The position numbers were made by a program, and so were the translations under genes. This document shows positions 28,345-35,237 of a DNA stretch of 55,916 bases, one piece after another. Every line of letters begins with the position of its first letter. Within the stretch, counting starts at the first letter, position 1. The DNA is from Burkholderia sp. lig30. Lineage in GTDB: Bacteria > Pseudomonadota > Gammaproteobacteria > Burkholderiales > Burkholderiaceae. The stretch is from the NCBI RefSeq assembly GCF_000687455.2, contig NZ_JGVW01000003.1, forward strand, positions 1 through 55,916. The letters run 5' to 3'. The notes below the pieces were generated by a model. That model was not told the DNA's origin, searched no databases, and was given only the letters and a program-made list of their open reading frames with translations.

Positions 28345-28743
28345 TCACTTGACCGGCGTGATCACGAACTTGAAGTTCTTGATACCGGCCTTGCTAAACA
28401 CTTGGCTGCGGGCATAACCGGCCGCCCTCGCTTCGTCCAGAACGCGCTCGACCAATCGGCGCCCGACGCTCAGGCCTCGCGCCGCAGGGCGGACATACAC
28501 ACGCTTCATCTCGCAAGCCGTTCCATCCACTTCACGAAATCCGGAACATCCGACAACCGCGCCCGCGTGCCATGCAAGAAACAGCCCGCCGCGTGGCGCG
28601 GCGTATTTCCCCGGCAGGGTCGCCAACTCGTCTTCGTAGTTTTGAAAATCCAGGCTGACGCTCGCGCTTCCAATGTATTCGCAGAAGATTGCCTTTACAG
28701 CATCAAGATCTTCGGGAAAGCGGGCACGTTCGATACGGGTCAT
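28345..28743 (-). CDS. GNAT acetyltransferase with replaced C-terminus
   Basis: 132 residues. Start at 28743 is chosen because GGAG lies 6 bp upstream; an in-frame ATG at 28764 lacks one. The GNAT fold is clear: LFLAWHAGAVVGCSGFREVDGTACEMKRVYVRP with the acetyl-CoA pyrophosphate loop RGLSVGRRLVERVLDEARAAGYAR. Just where the last GNAT strands should follow, the sequence changes to SQVFSKAGIKNFKFVITPVK and stops. That tail is AT-richer and resembles the extreme C-terminus of CDI-type toxins. The protein is ~30 residues short of a normal GNAT and probably inactive or altered. It sits behind a leader peptide and attenuator. Confidence 0.7.
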   Translation of the reverse strand: MTRIERARFPEDLDAVKAIFCEYIGSASVSLDFQNYEDELATLPGKYAAPRGGLFLAWHAGAVVGCSGFREVDGTACEMKRVYVRPAARGLSVGRRLVERVLDEARAAGYARSQVFSKAGIKNFKFVITPVK

Positions 28744-28782
28744 TCCAGTCTCCGTGAGTTGCACCGGCTGAACGGAAGACCG

Positions 28783-28819
28783 ATAAAAAGAAAGGCCTCC
28801 CCGTTTCCGGTGAGGCCTT
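28783..28819 (-). terminator. Attenuator terminator before the acetyltransferase
   Basis: On the minus strand AAGGCCTC at 28819-28812 pairs with GAGGCCTT at 28799-28792, with extra CC/GG pairing inside, then TTTCTTTTT follows. It lies between the 28-codon leader peptide and the acetyltransferase start, so it looks like an attenuator. It could also end transcripts from the porin upstream. Confidence 0.75.
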
Positions 28820-28838
28820 GCGACTTATGCTCGTGCTT

Positions 28839-28925
28839 TCAGCGTGCGCACACCACCGGCGATTCACCCTCCCGGGTAATTCGACGGTTCGTAATCGCGA
28901 TGACGGCAGAAGCAGATTGATGCAT
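28839..28925 (-). CDS. Leader peptide ending in VVCAR
   Basis: A 28-codon open frame starts at ATG 28925 (MHQSASAVIAITNRR...) and ends ...GESPVVCAR followed by TGA at 28839-28841. The stop lies 19 bp before the attenuator stem and the frame uses genome-like codons. A short peptide with a distinctive C-terminus, immediately followed by an intrinsic terminator and then a structural gene, is the layout of ribosome-mediated attenuation. I recall short ORFs with similar VVCAR-like ends upstream of other proteobacterial genes, but cannot verify it here. Stalling at the terminal Val-Val-Cys-Ala-Arg could decide whether the hairpin forms. Confidence 0.6.
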   Translation of the reverse strand: MHQSASAVIAITNRRITREGESPVVCAR

Positions 28926-28969
28926 GGATCGAGTCTCCCCCATGACCAACGCCCTTGTCAACGCAACGA

Positions 28970-30118
28970 TCAGAACCGCGTCCGCATCCCGACGGTAGCC
29001 ACGACCTGATTGCCCGTCGACGATGCCCCTCCCGACGTATAGATGAACGCGCCGTAGTTATGCCCGGACACGTGCTGATACATCCCCTCCAGATACAGAT
29101 CCGTGCGCTTCGACAACAGGTACACAGCCTGCAGGTTCACCTGGCTCCACTTGGGATCGGCGCCATAGGTGGCGGAGTCGGTCACGTGACCGTCGGTATA
29201 CGTGTACGCGACACCGACGCTCAGATCCGGACGCACTCGATACTTGCCATTGACTTCATAGTTGTCGAACCGCACAGTGCCGCCGTTCGAGCCGAATGAC
29301 TTCGAGCCTTGATACTGGCTATGCGAATACACGAAGCCGACGAGCGCCGGCCCGAACGCATAGTTGATGCCCGCCGCCACCGTGCGCTGAACGTCCGCGC
29401 CGAGCTGGAAGCCGCCAACGCCGTTACCCGCCGCCTCGACCGGGTCGATCGCACCCGACGTATTCGCGCTGCTCGATCCGTTGATCTGGAGATAGGCGGC
29501 CGCGAGGTTCAGCGGACCGGCGCCATACGACACGCCCGCGCTGTATGCGCGGTTCACGGCGAAGTCCGAGCTGTTCGAGAACGCATAGAGCCCGCCGAAC
29601 GTGAAGCCGGCGAAGCGTGCGCTCGTGAACTTCACCGCGTTGCTCATCCGGACCGAGTAGTCCATGTTGTCGTTATCGAACGGATGCGCGAAGCCAGTCT
29701 TGCCGAATGACGCGGAGGTCGCCGAAAGCGGCGCGACGAAGTCATAGACGAAGTCGTACTGCCGGCCGGCCGTCAACGTGCCGATATCGTTCTGCGCCAG
29801 CCCCACGAACGCCTGCCGCCCGAACATGCGGTTGTTCTGGCCCAGCTTCCCGTTCTGGATGTTGAAGCCGTTCTCCAGCGTGAAGACCGCCTTGAGGCCG
29901 CCGCCGAGATCCTCCGACCCGCGCACGCCGAACTGCGAACCGTTGATGTTGCCGCTCGTCGCCTGGAAGAGCGGCCCTTGCGAACCGCCCTTCTTGACGT
30001 TGTTGGTGTACATCAGGCCCGCATCGATGAGGCCATACAACGTGACGGAACTCTGCGCATGGGCGCACGACGCCCCGAGCGCCATGGCTGCCGCGACCGA
30101 CCAATACCTTCCTTTCAT
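28970..30118 (-). CDS. Gram-negative porin, OmpC-like
   Basis: 382 residues. Start at 30118 has GGAG seven bases upstream and gives a clean signal peptide (MKGRYWSVAAAMALGASCAHAQ); the frame stays open further upstream but without a start site. After cleavage it begins SSVTLYGLIDAGLMYTNN, the standard first strand, includes GSQFGVRGSEDLGGGLKAVFTLENGF and RQAFVGLAQNDIGTLTAGRQYDF, and ends VATVGMRTRF with terminal Phe. It is a trimeric outer-membrane channel. It lies 89 bp downstream of the nitrate transporter on the same strand with no clear terminator between, so it may be part of the nitrate-regulated transcript. Confidence 0.93.
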   Translation of the reverse strand: MKGRYWSVAAAMALGASCAHAQSSVTLYGLIDAGLMYTNNVKKGGSQGPLFQATSGNINGSQFGVRGSEDLGGGLKAVFTLENGFNIQNGKLGQNNRMFGRQAFVGLAQNDIGTLTAGRQYDFVYDFVAPLSATSASFGKTGFAHPFDNDNMDYSVRMSNAVKFTSARFAGFTFGGLYAFSNSSDFAVNRAYSAGVSYGAGPLNLAAAYLQINGSSSANTSGAIDPVEAAGNGVGGFQLGADVQRTVAAGINYAFGPALVGFVYSHSQYQGSKSFGSNGGTVRFDNYEVNGKYRVRPDLSVGVAYTYTDGHVTDSATYGADPKWSQVNLQAVYLLSKRTDLYLEGMYQHVSGHNYGAFIYTSGGASSTGNQVVATVGMRTRF

Positions 30119-30207
30119 TGAGACACTCCAGCTTGTGGTTGAAACGAGGCCGACATTCCAGACGGCGAGACTTGTCGAAAAAGTGCTGCGACCGAGCCGC
30201 GCATCCG

Positions 30208-31608
30208 TCACGTTTCGAGATCCAGACGAGGCGTGACCGCCCGGCCGATGGTCGAATCCGCGAGGCTTTCATCGGGAAGCGCCCACGTCAGCCAGCGGGC
30301 GCGATGCAACATCACCAGCGTGAACGCGAGTGCGGCAAGCACGCCGAACGTCGCAAAACCCATCTGATAGCTGCCGGTGCTTTCCTTCGCGATGCCCATG
30401 ATCACGGGCAAATAGAAGCCGCCGATGCCGCCCGCCGCGCCGATGACGCCCGACATCAAGCCGGTCTTGCCCGCCCAGCGTTGCGGCACGAGCTGGAACG
30501 TCGCGCCGTTGCCGAGGCCGAACAGGACATAGGTGAGCATGAGCAGCACGATGCCTGCCGGCAGCGGCGGCATCCACGCCGCGAACGCGAAGTCGCATGC
30601 CGAGATGCATGCCAGCAGCAGCACCAGCGCGCGCACGCCCGAGATCCGGTCGGCAATCAGGCCGCCGATCGGCCGCACGAGCGCGCCGGTGAACGCGAGC
30701 AGCGACATGAACAGGCCCGCCTCCAGCTTCGGCAGCTGATAGAGCGAAATCAGCAGCGTGGTCACATACGAAGACATCCCGACGAAGCCGCCGAACGTGA
30801 TGCTGTACACGAGCATGACGACCCAGGTATCCCCTTCGAGCAACTCGCTGCGGTAATGGCGCGGCAAGACCGCGATGGCCAGCAGCGCGCCGAGCACCGG
30901 GAGCAGCAGCACGCCGGTCTTGCCCGCGCCGAACGCACCGGCATGCACCGCGAGCACGAGCGCGACGAGCCCCACCAGCGTCACGCAGAAGCTGCCGAAC
31001 GCGCGCGGCGCGTTGCCCGCCTTCGTGCCCAGGTCCCTGGCCCAGAAAAACAGCGCGGTGGCCGCGAGCGCGAGCAGCGGCAACGCGGCGCCGGCCGCCT
31101 TCATCCAGCCGAAGCGTTCGGCGAGCCCCGGGAACATGAAACCGTCGAGCACCGCGCCGATATTCCCTGCGGCGGCCAGTCCGAGCACCAGCCCCTGCAC
31201 CTTGGGCGGATAGTTGCTGCCGGCCATCGGCAGCGCGACCGCGAAGCTCGCGCCGCCGACGCCGAGCAGCACGCCCAGCACGAGCAGCAACGCGTACGAC
31301 GGCGCAGCCGGCGACAGCAGCAGCACGACCGGCGGCACCGCGGAAAGGCACACGCCGAGCAACGCGACCCGCCGGCCGTCGCAGGCCTGGTACAGATTGC
31401 CGAGCGTCACGCGGAGAATGGCCGCGCCCAGCACCGGCACCGCGACGAGAAAGCCTTGTTCGGCCGGTGTCATCGCGATGTCCTTCTGGATGAACGGCGC
31501 CAGCGGGCCGAACATCACCCATACGGTGAAGCCGGTATCGAAGTAGAGAAAGCACGCGAGCAACGCGCGCCAGTTGCCGGACTTGAGCGAATTCAACAGA
31601 GTGTTCAT
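30208..31608 (-). CDS. nasA: NarK/NasA-type nitrate/nitrite transporter (MFS)
   Basis: 466 residues from ATG 31608; about 12 hydrophobic helices. Features of the nitrate-nitrite porter family are visible: a first helix LLACFLYFDTGFTVWVMFGPLAPFI, the Gly-rich helix AAAGNIGAVLDGF with GLAERFGW, GGFVGMSSYVTTLLISLYQLP, GLGNGATFQLVPQRW and GVIGAAGGIGGFYLP. It should import nitrate across the inner membrane for assimilation or respiration. The upstream PilJ-domain gene, sigma-54 promoter and antitermination-like leader on the same strand favour the assimilatory (Nas) role. No nitrate or nitrite reductase genes are in the window. The C-terminal ~25 residues after the last helix are polar. Confidence 0.88.
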   Translation of the reverse strand: MNTLLNSLKSGNWRALLACFLYFDTGFTVWVMFGPLAPFIQKDIAMTPAEQGFLVAVPVLGAAILRVTLGNLYQACDGRRVALLGVCLSAVPPVVLLLSPAAPSYALLLVLGVLLGVGGASFAVALPMAGSNYPPKVQGLVLGLAAAGNIGAVLDGFMFPGLAERFGWMKAAGAALPLLALAATALFFWARDLGTKAGNAPRAFGSFCVTLVGLVALVLAVHAGAFGAGKTGVLLLPVLGALLAIAVLPRHYRSELLEGDTWVVMLVYSITFGGFVGMSSYVTTLLISLYQLPKLEAGLFMSLLAFTGALVRPIGGLIADRISGVRALVLLLACISACDFAFAAWMPPLPAGIVLLMLTYVLFGLGNGATFQLVPQRWAGKTGLMSGVIGAAGGIGGFYLPVIMGIAKESTGSYQMGFATFGVLAALAFTLVMLHRARWLTWALPDESLADSTIGRAVTPRLDLET

Positions 31609-31634
31609 GGGGGTTCTCTCGACGTGTTGAAGGG

Positions 31635-32360
31635 CTATCGAAGCGCCGCGCCGGCACTCGCGTGCCGGCCATGCGCGAAGGGGCTGCGCCCCGGCGACGC
31701 GTCGGCCGTGCCGCGCGCGCCGATGACGCTGAACATCAACTGATCCATTTCCTTGATGATGTCGGCGAGCACCATCGTGATCACCGCGAACTCGCGGCCG
31801 GACGAGCCCGCGCGCGCCGCCGCGATGCGCGCATTGAGCGCGACGATGTTCGCCTGCATGGAGATGCTGCCCAGCTGCTCGGCGATGCTCGCCTGGCGCT
31901 TGAGCGTCTCGGCCTCGACGCCACGCATCTCGTTCTGGTACGCGAGCGTGATCTGCTGCAGCAGATCGAGCAGCGGCGTGGCCTGCTTCACAAGCGCGTC
32001 GACCTGTTCGTGTGCGGCCTCGCCGCCCGCCTCCAGACTCGCGAGCGCGTCGGCGGTGCGCGCGATGAATCGCCGCACGTGCTCGTCGGCACGCGCCGCG
32101 CCGAAATAGAGCTGTCTCAGCGCGTCGGAGAACACGCCGGGCAATTGCTTGTTGCCGTCGACCAGATCGGCATGTGCATTCGCGAACGCGGCCGCACATT
32201 GCCTCGCGACATCCAGCGCAGCGCCGTCTCCACGTGACGCGAGCAGCACGTGCAGCACGATGCGCTGCGACAGCATCCGCTGCCGGCCGGCCAGATTGAT
32301 GAGTTCGCCGATCACTTGCGCGGAGACCCGGTCATGAGTCGAATCTGTCTGTCGTTTCAT
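31635..32360 (-). CDS. Soluble PilJ/P-box sensor protein with receptor-like tail
   Basis: 241 residues from ATG 32360. Residues ~17-110 match the PilJ/NarX-type helical sensor with ELINLAGRQRMLSQRI, the P-box region that binds nitrate in NarX and NarQ. The C-terminal part (about 180-225) resembles a short piece of a chemoreceptor signalling helix (ANIVALNARIAAARAGSSGREFAVI). No transmembrane helix is seen, so it is probably cytoplasmic. It lies 26 bp upstream of nasA and behind the sigma-54/ANTAR-like leader, suggesting it senses nitrate or nitrite inside the cell and affects expression. It has no ANTAR or DNA-binding domain itself, so a partner would be needed. The upstream ribosome site is weak. 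Confidence 0.78.
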   Translation of the reverse strand: MKRQTDSTHDRVSAQVIGELINLAGRQRMLSQRIVLHVLLASRGDGAALDVARQCAAAFANAHADLVDGNKQLPGVFSDALRQLYFGAARADEHVRRFIARTADALASLEAGGEAAHEQVDALVKQATPLLDLLQQITLAYQNEMRGVEAETLKRQASIAEQLGSISMQANIVALNARIAAARAGSSGREFAVITMVLADIIKEMDQLMFSVIGARGTADASPGRSPFAHGRHASAGAALR

Positions 32361-32445
32361 GTGTCGAAAGGTGCAAAGCGGAGATCGCCGATGTGCCGGA
32401 CCGGACGCGCGCGACGCGTGCATCCCGCTCCTCCGTCGGCGAGGC

Positions 32446-32516
32446 AAAAAAAAATCCCGGAGCGACGCTTGCGCGAACCGATCGATCGATCGATCAACGC
32501 AAGCGTTGCTCCGGGA
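32446..32516 (-). terminator. Strong leader terminator before the nasA unit
   Basis: On the minus strand a 19-bp inverted repeat (32516-32498 with 32473-32455, one mismatch; TCCCGGAGC...GCTCCGGGA) encloses a 24-base loop containing four GATC units, then a run of nine T. It lies inside the leader, ~86 bp before the first gene, so transcription must read through it for nasA to be made. That makes it an antitermination target. Confidence 0.8.
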
Positions 32517-32570
32517 CGCCATTGCCCCGCATCCGCTCGCGAGAGCGGAGGGTGAACTGGTGAAATACAA

Positions 32571-32586
32571 AGACCGCCGTTGGTCT
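32571..32586 (-). promoter_or_regulatory. ANTAR-type RNA hairpin in the nasA leader
   Basis: The leader RNA would form AGACC-(AACGGC)-GGTCT: a 5-bp stem with a six-base loop having A at position 1 and G at position 4, the rule for ANTAR-protein binding sites. A second hairpin (CCGCT...AGCGG at 32548-32533) follows ~20 bases later, but its loop breaks the rule at position 1. The leader terminator comes next, as in NasT/NasR-controlled operons. Confidence 0.5.
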
Positions 32587-32599
32587 CACGGGAACCCTA

Positions 32600-32615
32600 T
32601 GCAATACCCGTGCCA
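32600..32615 (-). promoter_or_regulatory. Sigma-54 promoter of the nasA unit
   Basis: The minus strand reads TGGCACGGGTATTGCA, a perfect match to the -24/-12 consensus TGGCACG-N4-TTGCW. A start site about 12 bp downstream would fall near 32589, just before the ANTAR-type hairpin. NtrC-like activation is expected. The 300 bp upstream to 32912 carry no gene; I saw no clean NtrC palindrome, only partial GCAC/GTGC pairs. Confidence 0.8.
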
Positions 32616-32912
32616 CAGCGCGCCACCCTCCACGCGCCGATGGGCCGGCGGCCATCTCCGGCATGGCGTCGGCATGCCGCAACGCCTTGCGGCGATTGGC
32701 ACACGAGGCGGGCGCACCTCACCTCATCGCGTTGTTTGGGAGGACTGCAGGTGACAATCGACGAGCGCGGGAACGAAATGGAGGTCATTCCGTGCGCGGT
32801 GCATCAGGAATGGAGATGGTGCAATGCGATGATGCGTCGCACCATGATCGCGCGCCGTGTGTTGCCGGCTTCGGGGTGCCGGCCGGCAGAACGGAACTGA
32901 CACGCCCCGAAT

Positions 32913-33275
32913 TCACGCGCGCGGCGGGATGCGACGCCAAGTGAGCGCGATGACCAGCAGGAACGCCACGTAGGCGACCGCGAACACCCAGGCGGGCAAA
33001 TCGTAATACAGGAGGGCACTCATCCAGCGCTGGATGAAGCCCTGCGGGCCGGCCCTTCCGGTGCGCAGCCAGTCCTCCAGCACAGTGAGGGGGCAAGGCA
33101 CGCCAAGCACCGCGAGCGCCGCGACGGCGCCAATCGCGCCGAGATGCGCGATCCGGAACGCGCGATTGCGCACCCAGCCGCGCTCGCGCGCCGCCCAGAT
33201 CGCGATCAACCCGCCGACGATGAACAGGACGAGCAGCGCGTGCAATACCAGAATCGTATCGGCCAGCCAGATCAT
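32913..33275 (-). CDS. DUF2784 membrane protein
   Basis: 120 residues. Start at 33275 is chosen because the hydrophobic family N-terminus (MIWLADTILVLHALLVLFIVGG) begins there; the frame stays open upstream without family resemblance. Four hydrophobic helices (about 5-27, 45-62, 82-95 and 97-112) fit a small inner-membrane protein, and the motif PCPLTVLEDWLR is conserved in DUF2784 proteins. Function is unknown. It is alone on this strand, between the nasA regulatory region and an 86-residue unknown. Confidence 0.82.
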   Translation of the reverse strand: MIWLADTILVLHALLVLFIVGGLIAIWAARERGWVRNRAFRIAHLGAIGAVAALAVLGVPCPLTVLEDWLRTGRAGPQGFIQRWMSALLYYDLPAWVFAVAYVAFLLVIALTWRRIPPRA

Positions 33276-33398
33276 GATGCCCCTGCCTCCGCGCGAGCAG
33301 CGAACCCCGCGAGGCGGCCGGCGTCGGCGCAACGCCGGTCAGCAGAGCGCATCAGCCAGCCGGCGCGCGTCGACGGGCGCTTCGGCCACGCCGGACAC

Positions 33399-33659
33399 TC
33401 AATGCCGTCTGCCGAACACGCCGTCGTCGAGATCTTTCCTGAAATGCTGGAGCCAATCGCTTTCGTCGCAGATCGGGTATTCCTTCGTCACATGCGTCGA
33501 CAGCCTCGTGATGCTGACATAGCCCTGGATACCGCAGTTCTCGTCGCTCTTCGGGTCCGTCGTATCGGTTTCCTGAATATCGAAGTCTCTTTCCACCATC
33601 CCCTTGCGATGCAGGGTGGAGAGAAAGCCCTCATGTTCGCCCGGTTCAATCAGCCGCAT
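33399..33659 (-). CDS. Small acidic hypothetical protein
   Basis: 86 residues. AGGAG lies 6 bp before the ATG at 33659; an in-frame ATG at 33665 would have no spacing, so 33659 is preferred. The sequence (MRLIEPGEHEGFLSTLHRKG... ...DSKSDENCGIQGY-like centre, ending DDGVFGRRH) is soluble, acidic and has no signal peptide. An isolated gene with a good ribosome site and coding-like composition makes it likely real. I do not recognise the family. Divergent from the VOC protein across 415 bp. Confidence 0.6.
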   Translation of the reverse strand: MRLIEPGEHEGFLSTLHRKGMVERDFDIQETDTTDPKSDENCGIQGYVSITRLSTHVTKEYPICDESDWLQHFRKDLDDGVFGRRH

Positions 33660-34074
33660 TTTCATCTCCTGATGTGCTCAAAAGAAGGCATCGCCGCCGG
33701 ATGCCCTTGCGACCTCGGCTGCCACGCTTACTTCGTCTGCCGCAACGCGATCCTGTTGTTGTTGTCACGGGATGCGGCGCCATGTGCCGAGGCATTGCGT
33801 CCTCCCCGGTGTGGCCCATGGCACGCCACACTGCATTTCACGCGTTTCCAGTGTCTCACTTTTGCATGCTGTCGTGACCGCGACACCCGGCTCGCGTCGA
33901 GGTCATTTTCCAATCTGGCACCACCATCGGCCAAATTCACATACGATCGGGAACGCAACGAAGGCAGTATCGCCGACAAGCGTTTTGGGGGCGCAACAAA
34001 GCGCGACCGGATATCGGCGCGGGTCGCGGATGCCCCGTCATGCGATGCGTCGCAGGAACTGACATGGAGGATGA
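33660..34074. other. 415-bp divergent gap
   Basis: No convincing gene on either strand. It presumably contains promoters for the 86-residue protein (left) and the VOC protein (right). GGAGG at 34066-34070 is the ribosome site of the latter. Confidence 0.5.
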
Positions 34075-34509
34075 ATGCAGCTACTGGATCACGTCTCGAT
34101 CGGTGTCCCGGATCTCGATGCCGCCCGGCCTTTCTACGACGCAATCATGGCGGCCCTGGGGGCCAGGAAGGTTTACGACCGAACCGACGCGCTCGGATAC
34201 GGCGAGCGTTGCACGTCGTCCGACACGGCATCGACGTGCGTCGCGGTGTATCTGGACGCAGGCCAGATCGGTGCGAACAAGCGGCACTGGTGTTTCAAGG
34301 CCGTCACCCGGGAGCAGGTGGATACGTTCTTTACGGCGGGTCTTGCCGCCGGCGGGCGGTCGGATGGCGAGCCCGGACTCAGGCCGCACTATCACGGCGA
34401 CTACTACGCCGCGTTTCTTGTCGATCCTGCCGGCAATCGTGTCGAAGCGGTGTGCCATGCGGCTCCCGCATCGCAATCAGTGCCAGCGGCGACTGCTGAC
34501 GAACGCTGA
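34075..34509 (+). CDS. VOC (glyoxalase/bleomycin-resistance) family protein
   Basis: 144 residues; TGGAGG precedes the ATG by 4 bp. The N-terminal LDHVSIGVPDLDAARPFYDAIMAALG is the typical first VOC repeat with a metal-ligand His. The C-terminal AAFLVDPAGNRVEAVCH gives the second repeat with the Glu ligand. The middle HYHGDYYAAF fits the third ligand position. Such proteins bind a divalent metal and isomerise or ring-open small substrates, or simply bind ligands. The neighbours do not suggest a specific substrate. A terminator-like hairpin and a DUF4148 gene converge from the right. Confidence 0.87.
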   Translation: MQLLDHVSIGVPDLDAARPFYDAIMAALGARKVYDRTDALGYGERCTSSDTASTCVAVYLDAGQIGANKRHWCFKAVTREQVDTFFTAGLAAGGRSDGEPGLRPHYHGDYYAAFLVDPAGNRVEAVCHAAPASQSVPAATADER

Positions 34510-34580
34510 AAAAGCGCCCGGCCCGCGAGGACCGGGCGAAGCCATCGGCGAACCGATGGCGGAGGTAATGAAACGGGCGT

Positions 34581-34612
34581 GGCCCGCTACCGGGTCGTTC
34601 CGGTAGCGGGCC
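34581..34612. terminator. Perfect hairpin between convergent genes
   Basis: GGCCCGCTACCGG and CCGGTAGCGGGCC form a 13-bp perfect stem with a six-base loop, between the VOC gene end (34509) and the DUF4148 gene end (34664). There is only a short T-run on either strand; probably a bidirectional terminator. Confidence 0.6.
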
Positions 34613-34663
34613 GATATGTCGAGCAGCGAATGCGCTCGCGGAGCGGGCCTTCCGTGTTGCGGA

Positions 34664-35005
34664 TCAGCTGCCGCGATACAGCGACTTCATTTCTTCGTCG
34701 GTTGCCGGACGGACCACCGGCGCGCGCGAACCCGCGGCGGAGACACCTTGCGGCTGGCCGCCATAACCGCTCTGGTCGGCACCTTGCGCGACGTGCTGTT
34801 GAGCCGCCACGCGTGCTTCGGCGGCCTGAAGCGCCTCCGGGTAGTGCGGATCTTCGCCGACAGCCGGCTTGTAGCCCGCCTTTTCGAGCTGGACCAGTTC
34901 CGCACGCACCTGCGCGCGGGTCAGCGGCGCATTGTCTTGCGCGAACACGGCGACCGGAGCGGCAAGGGCAGCGGCGACGACGACGGCTTGAATCAGGTTC
35001 TTCAT
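34664..35005 (-). CDS. DUF4148 exported protein
   Basis: 113 residues. Start at 35005 is supported by GGAGG eight bases upstream and by a good signal peptide (MKNLIQAVVVAAALAAPVAVFAQ). The mature part begins with the DUF4148 motif LTRAQVRAELVQLEKAGYKP and continues with YPEALQAAEARVAAQ. Such small periplasmic proteins are abundant in Burkholderia and have no established function. The promoter region carries a 12-bp direct repeat (35029-35040 and 35095-35106), suggesting regulated expression. Confidence 0.88.
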   Translation of the reverse strand: MKNLIQAVVVAAALAAPVAVFAQDNAPLTRAQVRAELVQLEKAGYKPAVGEDPHYPEALQAAEARVAAQQHVAQGADQSGYGGQPQGVSAAGSRAPVVRPATDEEMKSLYRGS

Positions 35006-35028
35006 GGTACTTACCTCCGACTTTGTTT

Positions 35029-35106
35029 TATCCGGCTGCGAACACCTTGTTCGGAACCGATGACCACAGTCTAGGTAGGCACACACTTCAGAGATATCCG
35101 GCTGCG
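35029..35106. repeat. 12-bp direct repeat upstream of the DUF4148 gene
   Basis: TATCCGGCTGCG occurs at 35029-35040 and 35095-35106, 66 bp apart, in the region just upstream of the DUF4148 start. Possible regulator binding sites. Confidence 0.6.
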
Positions 35107-35237
35107 GGCAAGAGATTGTTCCCGATTCTTTACTGAATCGCGGAATGAAACGCGACAGCCCGCGCCGATTGGCGCACGTGACTGCAAATGTCGGTGGGGA
35201 TTCGGCGCACGTCCTCGTGCACCGCCTGCTGCGCGGC

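Noticed and set aside
32697..32715. NtrC enhancer site upstream of the sigma-54 promoter
   Set aside because: Only a partial GCAC-N7-GGGC match with at least two deviations; not strong enough to list.
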